Origin: Xanthostigma xanthostigma
Taxonomy: Eukaryota; Arthropoda; Insecta; Raphidioptera; Raphidiidae
DNA: 64,000 bases
Direction of reading: 5' to 3'
Assembly: GCA_963575645.1 (NCBI GenBank)
Contig: OY754471.1
Coordinates: 48,238,820 to 48,302,819 of the forward strand
Shown: positions 20,911-31,628 of the stretch, in pieces
How positions within the stretch are numbered: position 1 is the first letter of the stretch
Layout: each line of letters begins with the position of its first letter
Translations under genes and position numbers: made by a program
The notes under the pieces: model-generated
Database searches by the model: none
What the model saw: only the letters and a program-made list of their open reading frames with translations
What the model was told of the DNA's origin: nothing

Positions 20911-21040
20911 ACCTATGTCCATCCTTAGGTTCATTCTAAATATTAGTGATTTTTTTTTAAATCGGATGAGTAGTTTCGGAGATTACTACAGCCAAACTTA
21001 CAAACTCTACCTCTTTATATAATTAGTATAGATATACATG
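20911..21040 (+). mobile_element. RTE-like LINE 3' end fragment
   Basis: Contains CCTATGTCCATCCTTAGGTT, TTTAAATCGGATGAGTAG and CCTCTTTATATAATTAGTAT, matching the 17985-18135 fragment. It directly abuts the TA at the right end of the Tc1/mariner derivative, so that element probably inserted into this LINE end or next to it. Confidence 0.45.
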
Positions 21041-23084
21041 AGAAAAGATTCATACCCAATGTAGGTAATATTAGCTCTCGCATGAGGTGAATAATAGTTA
21101 TAAATATGCTTTAAATATGTGAATGGTTGATTTCTTGAATGTGTCACTGTGGAATAAATGTAAACTCAGCCGCCGCGATAGTGGAAGATTCGGTTTAGAG
21201 CCCCAACAGTGACAGCATTTGAAAATAAATTTTTCTTACATAGTATTGTAACAATGAGTGTGCCTTAACAATAATAACAACAAACTTTAGCTAGCTCTGG
21301 GTTTTTGAGAAATGCTGAGCGAACAACAATCCCGTTGTATAAATGGTTCCTCAATTACAAACCCTCAACCCCCGAGCTGTAATCCGAGAAGTAGTAGAAA
21401 TAATAAATTGAAAATATGAATTGGAGCTAGGCCCAAATAACCCTAGCAGTTAGTGGGCTTAAAAAAAGGGAATTTTTACCTTGTAAATCAGTCAGTTTTC
21501 ATTCCGTTGAGTCTACAATGTACATATTGATAATACTGACATTATTTGCAAGGTTTGAGAAATAATTACTTGCCATTTTTCCATACATCTGAAGAACGGA
21601 CAGTATTATAATTTTATGCAACGGTGTATTCGAAAGTATAATTTGACGTAAAAGTCATTTGATCATTTTTAATGATGTGATATTTACATGAATTTACATA
21701 TTTTCCATAAACATTGAAAACTTTCATCAAAACATGAAAAGTTTTAACTGGTTTTATTTTTGAACTTGTGTTAAACGCAACTCCAAAAGCAGAAATGTCC
21801 TCTCTGAAGTTTTTAACCTAACCTTACCTTTTTAGAAAATTAATATTTAATCAGTATACAGCGATATATCGTACTAGCTTTACCTGCGGTTTCGTTTAAA
21901 TTAATGTATTTTTAACTGGTTCGTTAATTTATTTCTACGATACTCAAGGTTTTATCAAAATCGGTCGAGCCTTTGTCTTAATACAAAAATAAATAAAATA
22001 GACAAGTGAGCAGCCATTTTGTTGTTTATAATCATGGCGTTTCCATGACTCCTCTATACAAACCCCCAATTCACAGATTCTAATCCAAAAACCGGTAAAA
22101 TAGCATTTAGATTTTTAATTGTTAGTAGAAGTTTTGTTCCAAAAATATGTATTGAAGGAGATTTGTTTGGTTTAGGAACAAGTTTGAAATAAGCTTTACC
22201 AGAGTATCGCTTGAGGCCAACGTTTCGAAAAATATATTTTCATCATCAGGGCTTATGAACATGTATAATAATCGTTACATTTAATATTATATCGATTTCT
22301 AAATTATAGTAAATACATTTTAGATCAGATTAACATTATTACATACCTTAATGCAATTAGATTTTTAAGTTAATAGTTGGTACTGGGCCTATATATCCTG
22401 ACTGCCAGGGGTGTTTAAAAAAACAAAAACAATGTCGGCACGCATCTAAAGTGAAACTTCACGGGTAACCATTTATAACCGCAAGTAAACACTAAACAGG
22501 AGCGTGTGGATCGAATTTTCCCTCCTCAATGTATTACCAGTCAGCCAATAGATTGCAGTTCCCGCGCTAGCAGCTTATTTCCCCTCAACTCCTGACGATG
22601 TGGTTTTCCGTTTTCCGAAAGTAGAACGAAATTTCTCTCGGGTAGAAATATAGAAAATTCTGAAATGCAATCGAGAAAAACTAGAGTTCGTTTATATAGA
22701 ATTTAGATCACAATTTCAATACCTACGTATATTATAAACAACACAACCAACGCGTTCTTTGTTACTGTAGGTACGTACAAAGTTCAGATATAGTTCCATG
22801 AAACATGATTTGGTGTTTTAACCTTTGATAATATAACAAAACGGCACATTAATGGCGCAATATCAACCAAAGCATTAAAGTGGTTTGTAACTAAAAGATT
22901 TTAGTAACGTTGGTAATATATAACGGTTAAATTTTCCTACACCATTTTCACTGTTGACATAGGTAAATCACCCTTGAAATTCAGCTACCAACTGTGTACA
23001 TACAAATTCCCCTATATAATATATCCTACATACACACTTTATACGTTTTATCTTCATCTGTGCTGCGAAGAACAAGCATATATA
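21041..23084. other. Intergenic DNA
   Basis: About 2 kb without a recognisable gene. A short decayed LINE-3'-end-like stretch (GTACTAGCTTTACCTGCGG and TTTTATCAAAATCGG) lies at 21872-21966, and an ACGTTTCGAAAAATATATTT plus CATCATCAGGGC motif at about 22220-22255 resembles subterminal parts of fold-back elements. Confidence 0.4.
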
Positions 23085-23584
23085 CAGGGTGTCCCACGGC
23101 ATGACTGCCATAGCCTGGGACAGTGTTGCTGGGGTGATCTCAAGTCAAAAATGTCTAATGAACATATACCCGGAACGCTATCCTAACTGAGCTAGAAGCA
23201 TTTAAAATTTTAGATAGGTAAGTAGTAGTAGGAATTCCCTACTAATTTAAAAACCATTTAAAAAGAAATCGCTTTATTGAATTAGTTGCTCAAAATGTCC
23301 ACCCAGTTGCTCTATACATAGTCTAGCTCTTCTTAGAATTGAAGTGGGAGCTCTGCGAATAAATACTAATGGTGATTCACAGCCACCTGATCTTTTTAAT
23401 AATAACAAAACCAACAGCCGAACCTAATACCTGCATTAATCGGCTTACCTATTTAAAATTTCAAATGCTTCTAGCTCAGTTAGGATATCGTTCCGGGTAT
23501 AATATGTTCATTAGACATTTTTTACTTGAGATCACCCCAGCAACACTGTCCCAGGCTATGACAGTCATGTCGTGGGACATCCTG
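23085..23584 (-). mobile_element. Tc1/mariner-like fold-back (CAGGGTGTCCCA ends)
   Basis: Begins CAGGGTGTCCCACGGCATGA, with TA on both sides (23083-23084 and 23585-23586). The right arm is the reverse complement over about 130 bp, for example CATAGCCTGGGACAGTGTTG. The interior keeps a transposase C-terminal remnant on the minus strand at 23275-23363. Confidence 0.85.
23275..23363 (-). pseudogene. Transposase C-terminal remnant
   Basis: Minus-strand translation gives ILRRARLCIEQLGGHFEQLI followed closely by a stop, the usual R-x-x-x-C-I-x-x-x-G-G-H-F-E tail of insect IS630-Tc1-mariner transposases. Everything upstream of it has been deleted. Confidence 0.7.
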
Positions 23585-23866
23585 TATGTATATATACATA
23601 CTTTTAGGTAAATTCAATATAAAATATAAACTCCTGTGAAAAACGTAATATAACTCTTTATATATATTTTAACAATGCGTTTTTTCACAAAATGTATAAG
23701 AACGATTTCTTGTCGGTTTAGAAAATAGTCAACAATAACTTCTTTCAAAAGAGCACCTCTCTTTAAAGGACAATTTTATACTAGATTCGACGTTAAGAGA
23801 CAGTGCTGTCTTTTTCCATTGCAGCGCAACTGTGATAAAAGCATGGCTACTCGAGTACTATAGAAA
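23585..23866. other. Spacer
   Basis: AT-rich, nothing assigned. Confidence 0.5.
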
Positions 23867-24496
23867 ACTAGAGTGACCTGTGCGAATTATTCGCACTAAA
23901 TAAGTATAATAAGTATCACTTTACAAAATTGCAAAAATTATTTATTTTATTCATTCTTTATTATGTAAATAAATCATTCAACTCAATTTAATGAATCACA
24001 ATTTATTGCAGGTATTCAATTCGTTTCTAATTTTGCACACTGCTTATAACGTTCTTCTTTTTGTTGTATTACAATATGAAGCTCAGATGACAGATCGAAG
24101 AAATGTTTTACTAAAATTGTCATATAGAGGCGCAAGTAGCAAAAGCGTTGAGCTAAAGCGCCACTATACAAAAAGTATTTATACGTGAGTTGATTTGAAA
24201 TTGAACAAAAAATTTATCGACTGCCAATCATGTTGACGCTGTTTCAAAATTAAAACCGTCAGATGGCAGTATTGCTGTGACGTTGTTCAGCGTTGCTGTA
24301 TTGTGTCTTAATGTATATCTATACATATAATTTTAATAATTAATTAATTTACAAAAACAAAAGCAATAATAAATATTTTAGTGTCGATGTCAGTAGAGCA
24401 AGCAATTATCTGTAAAATGATATATAATTTATGTGGAGTAATTGTGAGGTTTTTTCTAAAAAGGGAGGCAAAAATCTTAACCTTAGCGTAGTAATA
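23867..24496 (+). mobile_element. Dispersed repeat D, copy 1
   Basis: Runs from CTAGAGTGACCTGTGCGAAT to TAACCTTAGCGTAGTAATAT. Shared blocks include TTCTAATTTTGCACACTGC, AGATGACAGATCGAAGAAAT, ATATAGAGGCGCAAGTAGCA and GAGCAAGCAATTATCTGTAA. Other copies lie at 37468-38010 and (reversed) 57585-58170. GTCAGATGGCA and CGTTGTTCAGCGTTGC units recur internally. Class unknown. Confidence 0.75.
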
Positions 24497-25128
24497 TATA
24501 TGATTGAATCGTATTTTATGAAATTTTAAACATGGCCCACTTTGTATTATTACCATGGGAAATAGAAGCTTTATAAATGATATGTATTGATTCGTCAATA
24601 TAACAGTATTATTAATTATAATTCTACCATTTCGCATTCAAATTAATGTCTCCTATTTAATTTTGTATATTATTAACTGATTGCTAATTAGTAATTAGTA
24701 TCTGAAACCAGTTGATGAGATATTTTGATTGAATTCAATATGTCGCGTTTGTTATACGTTGTTATAAATATTGACGGCGATAGTTATGTTCGTTTTGTAA
24801 TGTTTTTTTAGCTTCGTTGGTTATTATTATCAGAATATTACTCCAAAGACAAAAAAATCCAGTCATTCGGACGACAGAACCAATCCAACTTCAAAAATAA
24901 TGACACTTGACATCTATAAAAAAAAATGTAAATGTTAGTTTGTTCAACATCTTACATTTCTGAACGTTCTTCACCGATTTCTGTAAAATTTTGACACAAC
25001 GCAACGTACTGCGTTCGAATACGAGCGTGTTTTTATATACCTTACACTTGAATCAATAATTTAGGGGTAATGACTTATAGTCCATAATCCATTATGCACG
25101 TCATCCTAGAAGAATTTTTGTCCTGGAT
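24497..25128. other. Intergenic, with a diverged repeat fragment
   Basis: At 24861-24916 a diverged piece of the CCATTCCAAC-type repeat (ACGACAGAACCAATCCAACT) is visible. Otherwise nothing is assigned. Confidence 0.4.
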
Positions 25129-25426
25129 CTAGTCCTCCAATAGTTTGGATCTTCTCATGAACTCCAGAAGATTGGTGACTTGATTGTCCTGAGGAATTAA
25201 TCCGCTCTCATACTTACTGCTATCAAAGCTTAAGTTCACAATGCCTGTATTACCAAAAACACTATTGTCGGCAGGGTTTGGCACTGCGACCCGAGTTTTT
25301 TTGAAATCGAAACGGCGCTGAAAATATTCCCATTCCAAAGAACTTGAATTGTAATTACGCCCAACTTCCCCACTGGGGCCATTACAAATTTGAATCAACT
25401 CTATAACATAGGTTATCAGAAAATCT
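25129..25426 (-). CDS. Unrecognised open frame, possible terminal exon
   Basis: Minus-strand frame of about 99 codons ending in a stop at 25129. It is open upstream of the first apparent start (a TTG, not ATG), back to a stop adjacent to 25426, where the sequence GACACATGTGAG could be a splice acceptor. The translation contains LIQICNGPSGEVGRNYN, LEWEYFQRRFDFKKTRVAV and TNLLEFMRRSKLLED and looks compositionally like real protein: balanced residues, few of the K/N/I/F runs that typify shadow frames here. I do not recognise the family. It could be the last exon of a minus-strand host gene, a retrocopy or a fragment captured from a mobile element or virus. No partner exon was identified to its right. 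Confidence 0.35.
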
Positions 25427-25479
25427 CACATGTGTCATAATCATCAATATTTTTAATGAGTTTTTAATATCTATAGTAT

Positions 25480-26328
25480 ACCGGGTGTTCGACGTGTGTT
25501 TTCTTTTTGAAGTTATACCTACTTTTTTTGGCGCGTCATGAAAAAAAAAACGAGGAGAGTGAAGATTTACGATGCGCGCGCACACTGTAACATAAATTTC
25601 ACAGGATGAAGTTGGTCGCAGAAAAAGGCAATACCCACCAGAATAGAGGCTATAACAACAGAATAAGAGGTAGCGACAATTGACTTGCTTTAGTGGACAT
25701 ATGCTTCGTCGTATATCGTTGTGGTTGCCTCTCGGTTCCATGAGTGAGAAGGGTAGAGTATGGTAGACGCCATGCGCGCAGCGTCTATTATGCTAATCTC
25801 ATTCTAGTCCTTTTATTATTTCATTTCAATAAACTACTTGTGAACCTGGAACAAAACTTTTTTGATGGTGACTTAACACAGTCTTCAAAGACCAAGGTTT
25901 TTTGCACAGTCTGTCGAACTATTTGTGTGCAAATTAGAAATTAGTTTTTAATCACGCCAAAGAAGTATAACTTATGACGCGCTTACCTACATAAGTACAC
26001 GGACCCATATTTTTGGAGTTTACTCCTTAAGAAACGATTTTGAGTTATAAGGCCCGGTACAGAAATTTTATGAGTATATAGTAAAATCAATTGGTGAGGC
26101 GTTACGCTCCACCGCTTCAAGTGTGATGTCACGCTCGTCCGCTTCAAAAGAGACAAACATATATATCTGTAGGATTTAACGTGCGAAAGAATGAGATGGA
26201 ATACAAAAGAGACAAACATATATATCTGTAGAATTTAACGTGTGAAAGAATGAGATGGAATACATTTCACGGCGTATCAAAGGAGTAAACTCCAGTCGTG
26301 CGTCGGAGCTAACACACACGTACATCTT
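25480..26328. repeat. Repeat-rich 5' flank of the LTR element
   Basis: Contains two blocks that look like a dispersed repeat: TTTTTTTGGCGCGTCATG...GATGCGCGCGCACACTG (25527-25595) and an inverted pair GGAGTTTACTCCTT (26017-26030) / AAGGAGTAAACTCC (26280-26293). Within it a 60-bp unit starting AAAAGAGACAAACATATATA is tandemly duplicated (26146-26205 and 26206-26265) with a few differences. The LTR retrotransposon is inserted just beyond, after ATCTT. Confidence 0.55.
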
Positions 26329-26507
26329 TGTAATGATATTTAAAAATTATAAGTATTGCATAATGGCAAATTGTCTTTTTATATAAGTGATAAAAATGTA
26401 AAAATAGTTTTTAGTTTCAAACAGCAGAATAAAATTTATGTTTAAAGTGAACGGTCGAAATTATTATTGTCAAAAAATAAAAAGAACCTGTCTTTGGAAA
26501 CACAACA
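26329..26507 (+). repeat. 5' LTR
   Basis: 179 bp, TG...CA termini, no difference found from the 3' LTR. AATAAA-type signals (CAGAATAAAATTT) and an AT-rich U3 are visible. Short for an LTR, but within the range seen in this lineage. Confidence 0.95.
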
Positions 26508-26513
26508 GAATTT

Positions 26514-26526
26514 TGGCGACGAGGAT
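26514..26526 (+). promoter_or_regulatory. tRNA-Ser primer binding site
   Basis: TGGCGACGAGGAT begins six bases after the LTR and complements the CCA-bearing 3' end of insect tRNA-Ser over 13 bases. It sets the start of minus-strand DNA synthesis. Confidence 0.88.
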
Positions 26527-26562
26527 TTATGGAAAGCGTAGTTGTTTAGTGTATAAAAGAAG

Positions 26563-29500
26563 ATGCTGGGAACATTAGATTCATTTGTGCCAGGAGATGA
26601 TTTTACAGAATACGCAGAAAGATTGCAGCAATTTTTCATATTAAATAATGTCGAGGATTCGAAAAAAGTCGCGTCACTATTAACGTTCATTGGTCAAGAA
26701 ACATATTCTGTTTTGAAGAAGTTAGTCTATCCAGATAAACCAACACAAAAAACCTTCACAGAATTGATAACAATTCTAGAAAAACATTTTTCGCCAGAAA
26801 TAAATGAAATTCCAGAACGATACAAGTTTCATAAGGAAGATCAAAAGGACGGTCAGTCAATTTCGGATTACACAATTGAATTAAAGTCAAGAGCACAATC
26901 GTGTAAATTCGGTGCGTTTTTAAATGAAGCACTGAGAGATCGCTTTGTCTTTGGGGTAAAAAATAGTCATTTAAGGTCAATGTTGCTTAAAGAAAAAGGT
27001 TTAACATTTGAAAATGCTTATTCGATAGCAAGAAACTGGGAAATGGCTGAAAAGGAGTCTAAGGAAAAATCGTTACAGCAAAATGTCGTCAGTAAACAAA
27101 GTCATAACAGTCAACAGAATAGAAGAATGTACTATGGTCAAAGCAGTTCAAGAGATGGTCAAAATGGTTCAAGAGAACTCTGTAAAAGATGTGGAATGAG
27201 GTATCATGATCCGCAGTTATGTCCAGCAAAGAATTGGAATTGTCATACATGTGGGAAAAGAGGTCATACGTCTAAAGTTTGTTATTCGTCTAGAAGTCAA
27301 GAACAGCCAGTCAGAGGTCATAATAATTCCCGTTCAGGAATTAAGGAATTGTCAACAGAAATGGAAGAACTCAATATGGAAATGAAAATGGTTAAGGTCA
27401 AGTCAGAAAAGTCAATGGAATGGGAAGATCCAGTAATTGTCAAGGTTATTGTTGAAGGTCATGAGCTGAATATGGAGGTCGATTCCGGAGCCTGCGCAAC
27501 AGTCATCGATAAAGAACTTTACCGTAAAATTTTTTCTAGTGTTCAACTTTTGGACGCTAAAACCAAACTCCTATCGATCACAGGCGAGAAGATCACAACG
27601 GAGGGCAAGATAGTCGTGAACGTGCAGCTGAATCCAGGAGACCAGCAGTACAGGTTGGAATTATTCGTAATTAGCAGCGAAAAACAAATCAAGCCATTAA
27701 TGGGTCGGGCCTGGTTAGACACATTGTACCCAAATTGGAGGAAAGTATTAACTTTTAATAATGTAAGCGAAAATTCTGTCTCTAACGATTATAGTCGAAT
27801 AATAGAAATAATTTCAAAAAAATTTCCAAATGTCATTAATGAGAGTCCAAATAAGTCAATTAAAGGATTCAAAGCTGAAATTGTCTTAAAAAGTGAGGCC
27901 AAGCCAATTTTTCACAAAGCGTACTCAGTACCATTCAAAATGCGGGATAAAGTCAGTTCAGAAATAGATAGATTAATTAACTTGGGCATATTAAAGGGGG
28001 TTCAATTTAGTGAATGGGCTAGTCCTGTAGTCGTGGTTCCAAAGTCTAATGGTTCAATCAGGTTATGTGTGGACTGTAAGGTCACCATAAATCGATATAT
28101 TCAAACACAACACTACCCTTTGCCACGTATTGATGAAGTCTTAGCCAGTCTTGCAAATTGTCAAGTATATTGTACGTTAGATCTGTCCGGGGCGTATCAA
28201 CAACTTGAGTTATCTGAAGGTTCACAAAAATATTTAACTATAAATACGCATCGTGGACTATTTAGATTTACTAAGTTAACATTCGGAATTGCTAGCGCAC
28301 CCTCTATATTTCAAAGTGTCATGGACCAGATCTTAGTAGGAATTGATAATACATTTTGTTATCTTGATGATATTATAATTGCGGAAAGTACTTTAGAAAA
28401 GTGTAAAAATAAATTAGATATTGTCTTAGAAAGATTAAATAATCATAACGTTGTTATAAATATCAATAAATGTAAATTTTTTGAACAGTCAGTAAATTTC
28501 CTAGGCCATACCATCACAAAAGAAGGCATTTGTCCACAACAACAAAAAGTAGAAGCCGTTATTAATGCGCCTACTCCTAAAAATATTACAGAATTGCAAG
28601 CCTATTTAGGTCTTTTAAATTATTACAATCGTTTTTTGCCAAATTTGTCCAGTGAGTTGAGAGACTTGTATAATCTATTGCGTAAGGATGTTGATTTTAA
28701 TTGGACACACGAATGTCAGGAAACTTTTGTTAGAAGTAAAAAATTATTGCTAAATAATCAATTACTCGAAATATACGATCCAAACAAACCAATTGTAGTC
28801 TCAGCGGACGCAAGTCCTTATGGCGTCGGAGCAATTTTATCACATATAGTGGATGGTAAAGAAAAACCCGTACTTTTTGCCTCAAGCACTTTGACACAGG
28901 CTGAGCAAAAATACTCACAAATTCATAGGGAAGCCCTAGCTGTGGTGTTTGCCGTCAAACAGTTTCATAAATATATATATGGTCATAATTTTACTCTATG
29001 CTCTGATTCGCAAGCTCTTAAAGAAATTTTTAGTCCCAAAAAAGGAACCTCAGTTATAGCAGCATCGCGTCTTCAACGTTGGGCTGTAATATTGTCTATG
29101 TACGAATACACATTCCAATATAGACCTGCAAAGGAAATGGTACACGTAGATGCCTTATCCAGACTTCCATTAGATAAAGAAACCGAAATTGAATTAGATT
29201 CGATAAATATTTTCCAGATAAATGCAGAATTACCTATTGAAACCAAAAATATATCTGACGGTATTGCAAGGGATAAGATTTTGAGTGAAGTTTTAAAATA
29301 TGTAACTGGGGGTTGGCCTTATATCACAAAATTAAATGATAATTTAAAATATTATTATAAATTAAGAAATAGTATTAGTTCTCAAGATAATTGCTTATTC
29401 TTTGGTGACAGAATTATAATACCAAATACTTGGAAAATCCAGGTTTTAAATTTATTACATAATAATCATGAAGGAATAATTAGAATGAAAATGTCTGCCA

Positions 29501-30540
29501 GAGGTATAATGTGGTGGAAATATATGAACACGGACATTGAAAACTATGTTAAAGCTTGTATTATTTGTGATCAAACGCAAAACGTTAAAAAAGAAATTGT
29601 AAATTCACAGTGGCCATTATCTAATCGACCATTTGATCGTGTACATATAGATTTATTTTATTTTCAAAATCAAACCTTCTTAATTATTGTCGATTCGTAC
29701 AGTAAATTTATTGATGTTAAATTACTAAAAAAATCCAATGTAGAATCTGTTATTGAAGAGTTGCAATATTTATTTACATATTTTGGATTACCCAATCAAA
29801 TCGTATCGGATAATGGTCCACCTTTTAATTCTTGGCTATTTAAAAAATTCGGAGAAGCTAATAATATACAGATTACTAAGAGTCCACCCTATCACCCTCA
29901 ATCAAACGGTCTTGCAGAGAGAGGAGTGCAAACAATAAAAAATTATTTAAAAAAATATTTATTGGATGAAAAATATCAAAAATTATCTATTAAAAGTAAG
30001 TTAAACAAAATGTTGTTGGCTTATAACAATACTCCGTCAACAGTAACTTGTCAGTCACCTGCTGACAGGCTTTTTGCATATAAGCCAAAAACATTATTAA
30101 GCGCCATTAATCCTAAATCAAATAAAATAACAGAAAAAAATGAAATAGCTAAGAAACAAATTTCGGATGATAATTTTCAAAAGCATAATATAAATAATAA
30201 AGAAAATAATTGTACTTATTTCAAAAAAGGAGAAAAAGTCTTGTATAGGAATCATTTCAAAAATTATATAAAATGGATACCCGCTGTTATTATGACACAA
30301 CTTAGCAAATACTTGTATTCAATTAAAATAGACAATACGGTAAGAACAGTGCATTATAATCAGTTGAGATACCCAAATTTAAAAGACAAATTTCCTCCCT
30401 TTTTGAAAATGCCTGAAAAAATAAGTCTAGCAAATAAACGTAAAAGAAGTTTAGAGCAAACTGATGAACCGTTTATTCTAAGACGTTCTGTACGTAAAAG
30501 GAAAGCACCAGTGAGGCTAGCTTATCCATTTACAAAATAA
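26563..30540 (+). CDS. Gag-pol polyprotein, mag-type Ty3/gypsy
   Basis: 1325 codons without interruption. In order: a retroposon gag capsid-like region (about residues 1-160); two zinc-knuckle-like Cys/His clusters (about 207-240, C-x2-C...C-x2-C-x4-H-x4-C); an aspartic protease with D-S-G (307-309); reverse transcriptase with YLDD around residue 598; RNase H with SADAS near 748; and an integrase with an H-H-C-C zinc region (about 970-1010) and a catalytic triad at D1030, D1083 and E1119. The last spacing is exactly D-x35-E. Gag and pol are in one frame, so no frameshift site is needed. The start chosen is the first ATG after the primer site. The first Cys cluster (C-K-R-C...H...C) is slightly atypical. 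Confidence 0.95.
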   Translation: MLGTLDSFVPGDDFTEYAERLQQFFILNNVEDSKKVASLLTFIGQETYSVLKKLVYPDKPTQKTFTELITILEKHFSPEINEIPERYKFHKEDQKDGQSISDYTIELKSRAQSCKFGAFLNEALRDRFVFGVKNSHLRSMLLKEKGLTFENAYSIARNWEMAEKESKEKSLQQNVVSKQSHNSQQNRRMYYGQSSSRDGQNGSRELCKRCGMRYHDPQLCPAKNWNCHTCGKRGHTSKVCYSSRSQEQPVRGHNNSRSGIKELSTEMEELNMEMKMVKVKSEKSMEWEDPVIVKVIVEGHELNMEVDSGACATVIDKELYRKIFSSVQLLDAKTKLLSITGEKITTEGKIVVNVQLNPGDQQYRLELFVISSEKQIKPLMGRAWLDTLYPNWRKVLTFNNVSENSVSNDYSRIIEIISKKFPNVINESPNKSIKGFKAEIVLKSEAKPIFHKAYSVPFKMRDKVSSEIDRLINLGILKGVQFSEWASPVVVVPKSNGSIRLCVDCKVTINRYIQTQHYPLPRIDEVLASLANCQVYCTLDLSGAYQQLELSEGSQKYLTINTHRGLFRFTKLTFGIASAPSIFQSVMDQILVGIDNTFCYLDDIIIAESTLEKCKNKLDIVLERLNNHNVVININKCKFFEQSVNFLGHTITKEGICPQQQKVEAVINAPTPKNITELQAYLGLLNYYNRFLPNLSSELRDLYNLLRKDVDFNWTHECQETFVRSKKLLLNNQLLEIYDPNKPIVVSADASPYGVGAILSHIVDGKEKPVLFASSTLTQAEQKYSQIHREALAVVFAVKQFHKYIYGHNFTLCSDSQALKEIFSPKKGTSVIAASRLQRWAVILSMYEYTFQYRPAKEMVHVDALSRLPLDKETEIELDSINIFQINAELPIETKNISDGIARDKILSEVLKYVTGGWPYITKLNDNLKYYYKLRNSISSQDNCLFFGDRIIIPNTWKIQVLNLLHNNHEGIIRMKMSARGIMWWKYMNTDIENYVKACIICDQTQNVKKEIVNSQWPLSNRPFDRVHIDLFYFQNQTFLIIVDSYSKFIDVKLLKKSNVESVIEELQYLFTYFGLPNQIVSDNGPPFNSWLFKKFGEANNIQITKSPPYHPQSNGLAERGVQTIKNYLKKYLLDEKYQKLSIKSKLNKMLLAYNNTPSTVTCQSPADRLFAYKPKTLLSAINPKSNKITEKNEIAKKQISDDNFQKHNINNKENNCTYFKKGEKVLYRNHFKNYIKWIPAVIMTQLSKYLYSIKIDNTVRTVHYNQLRYPNLKDKFPPFLKMPEKISLANKRKRSLEQTDEPFILRRSVRKRKAPVRLAYPFTK

Positions 30541-30638
30541 GATTTAAATTGTATATAATATAATGTATTATAAACTTGTATAAATTTAAAGTAGGTATAA
30601 AATGTTTGAATTGTAATTTAGTTTAAAATTATTTAAAA

Positions 30639-30647
30639 CCGGGAAAG
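30639..30647 (+). promoter_or_regulatory. Probable polypurine tract
   Basis: The sequence CCGGGAAAG lies immediately before the 3' LTR. It is short, and the purine run is only GGGAAAG, but the position is that of the plus-strand primer. Confidence 0.55.
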
Positions 30648-30826
30648 TGTAATGATATTTAAAAATTATAAGTATTGCATAATGGCAAATTGTCTTTTTA
30701 TATAAGTGATAAAAATGTAAAAATAGTTTTTAGTTTCAAACAGCAGAATAAAATTTATGTTTAAAGTGAACGGTCGAAATTATTATTGTCAAAAAATAAA
30801 AAGAACCTGTCTTTGGAAACACAACA
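30648..30826 (+). repeat. 3' LTR
   Basis: 179 bp, identical by inspection to the 5' LTR, followed by the second copy of the ATCTT target duplication. Confidence 0.95.
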
Positions 30827-30831
30827 ATCTT

Positions 30832-31608
30832 TTTTTGTAAAACTGAATTCAACTCGTTACAAAAAATCACACCGGGCCCGATTTTTTTCATCCAAGGCCC
30901 TGCTCAGAGCGCTGTACAGTTATTCCCCTGTCGCCCGTTCGAAAAATCGGGCCTAATTAACAAACCGTTCAGCCGTTAACTTCATGACTGAAACTAATAA
31001 TAATTTGTAATTTACTGTTGTGCGTGAGTCTAAGTAACAATACAGGTCTCAGGTACCCAACAAAGTTAAGTTTCAGTTTCCGCTGAAAACAACCAGTTGA
31101 AACTACACCAGAAATTTACATAATTCCCTGCTGTAACATGTGTCTTGTCATCTATGTTGGTAATTCTATGTCACTGCTGTGCTATCCACTGACCTCTAAT
31201 TATATGGATAGTCGGCTATAGAACAGCTTAAGGCCGCGGCACGGGAATCGGGAAATTTTAGATGAAAACTAAATGAAAAAGAAGAAAAAAAAATATTAAT
31301 TTTCTCTATAGCACTATAACACTGAAGTGATTCCACAAACGCTCCGTTTTACACGGAAAACTAAAAAAAATATTTTTCTCATGAGATTAATAAAAAAAAT
31401 CTCTCAGATACTGTTTATAGGAAAAATCACGCTGAATCGATTAAGACTACTCCCACCTCTGTATGTCTTTTAGTTTAGAAGTTATGACGTTTTAAAATTT
31501 TTCATAAAAGCATATTATGTGTAAGTATTATGTGTGGACATACCTCGACAACTAAAAGAGATACAGAGCTGCAGTTGGTTGAAATTGATTCAGAGCTATT
31601 TTTTTCCC
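30832..31608. other. Intergenic DNA, partly repetitive
   Basis: Includes a diverged match at about 31425-31600 to the 55.3-56.0-kb repeats (CACGCTGAATCGATTAAGAC; CTAAAAGAGATACAGAGCTG). No gene. Confidence 0.45.
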
Positions 31609-31628
31609 TAGAAGTGTATAGTTAATAT

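Larger units (their letters stand above)
26329..30826 (+). mobile_element. Complete mag-type Ty3/gypsy LTR retrotransposon
   Basis: A 4498-bp element with two 179-bp LTRs that I read as identical, starting TGTAATGATATTT and ending AACACAACA. ATCTT lies immediately outside both ends (26324-26328 and 30827-30831): a 5-bp target duplication. The primer site TGGCGACGAGGAT (26514-26526) is the complement of the 3' end plus CCA of insect tRNA-Ser, as reported for mag-lineage elements. One uninterrupted gag-pol frame (26563-30540) encodes all expected domains in Ty3/gypsy order, with integrase after RNase H. There is no envelope-like frame. Identical LTRs and an open frame mean a very recent insertion that could still be competent. 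Confidence 0.95.

Noticed and set aside
23091-23600. Direct/inverted repeats as a CRISPR array
   Set aside because: The repeats are the two arms of one fold-back element; no regular spacers. This is eukaryotic DNA.
25382-25741. 119-codon minus-strand frame
   Set aside because: It covers a dispersed repeat (GGCGCGTCATG block) and has the composition of a chance frame; the adjacent frame ending at 25129 is more protein-like.
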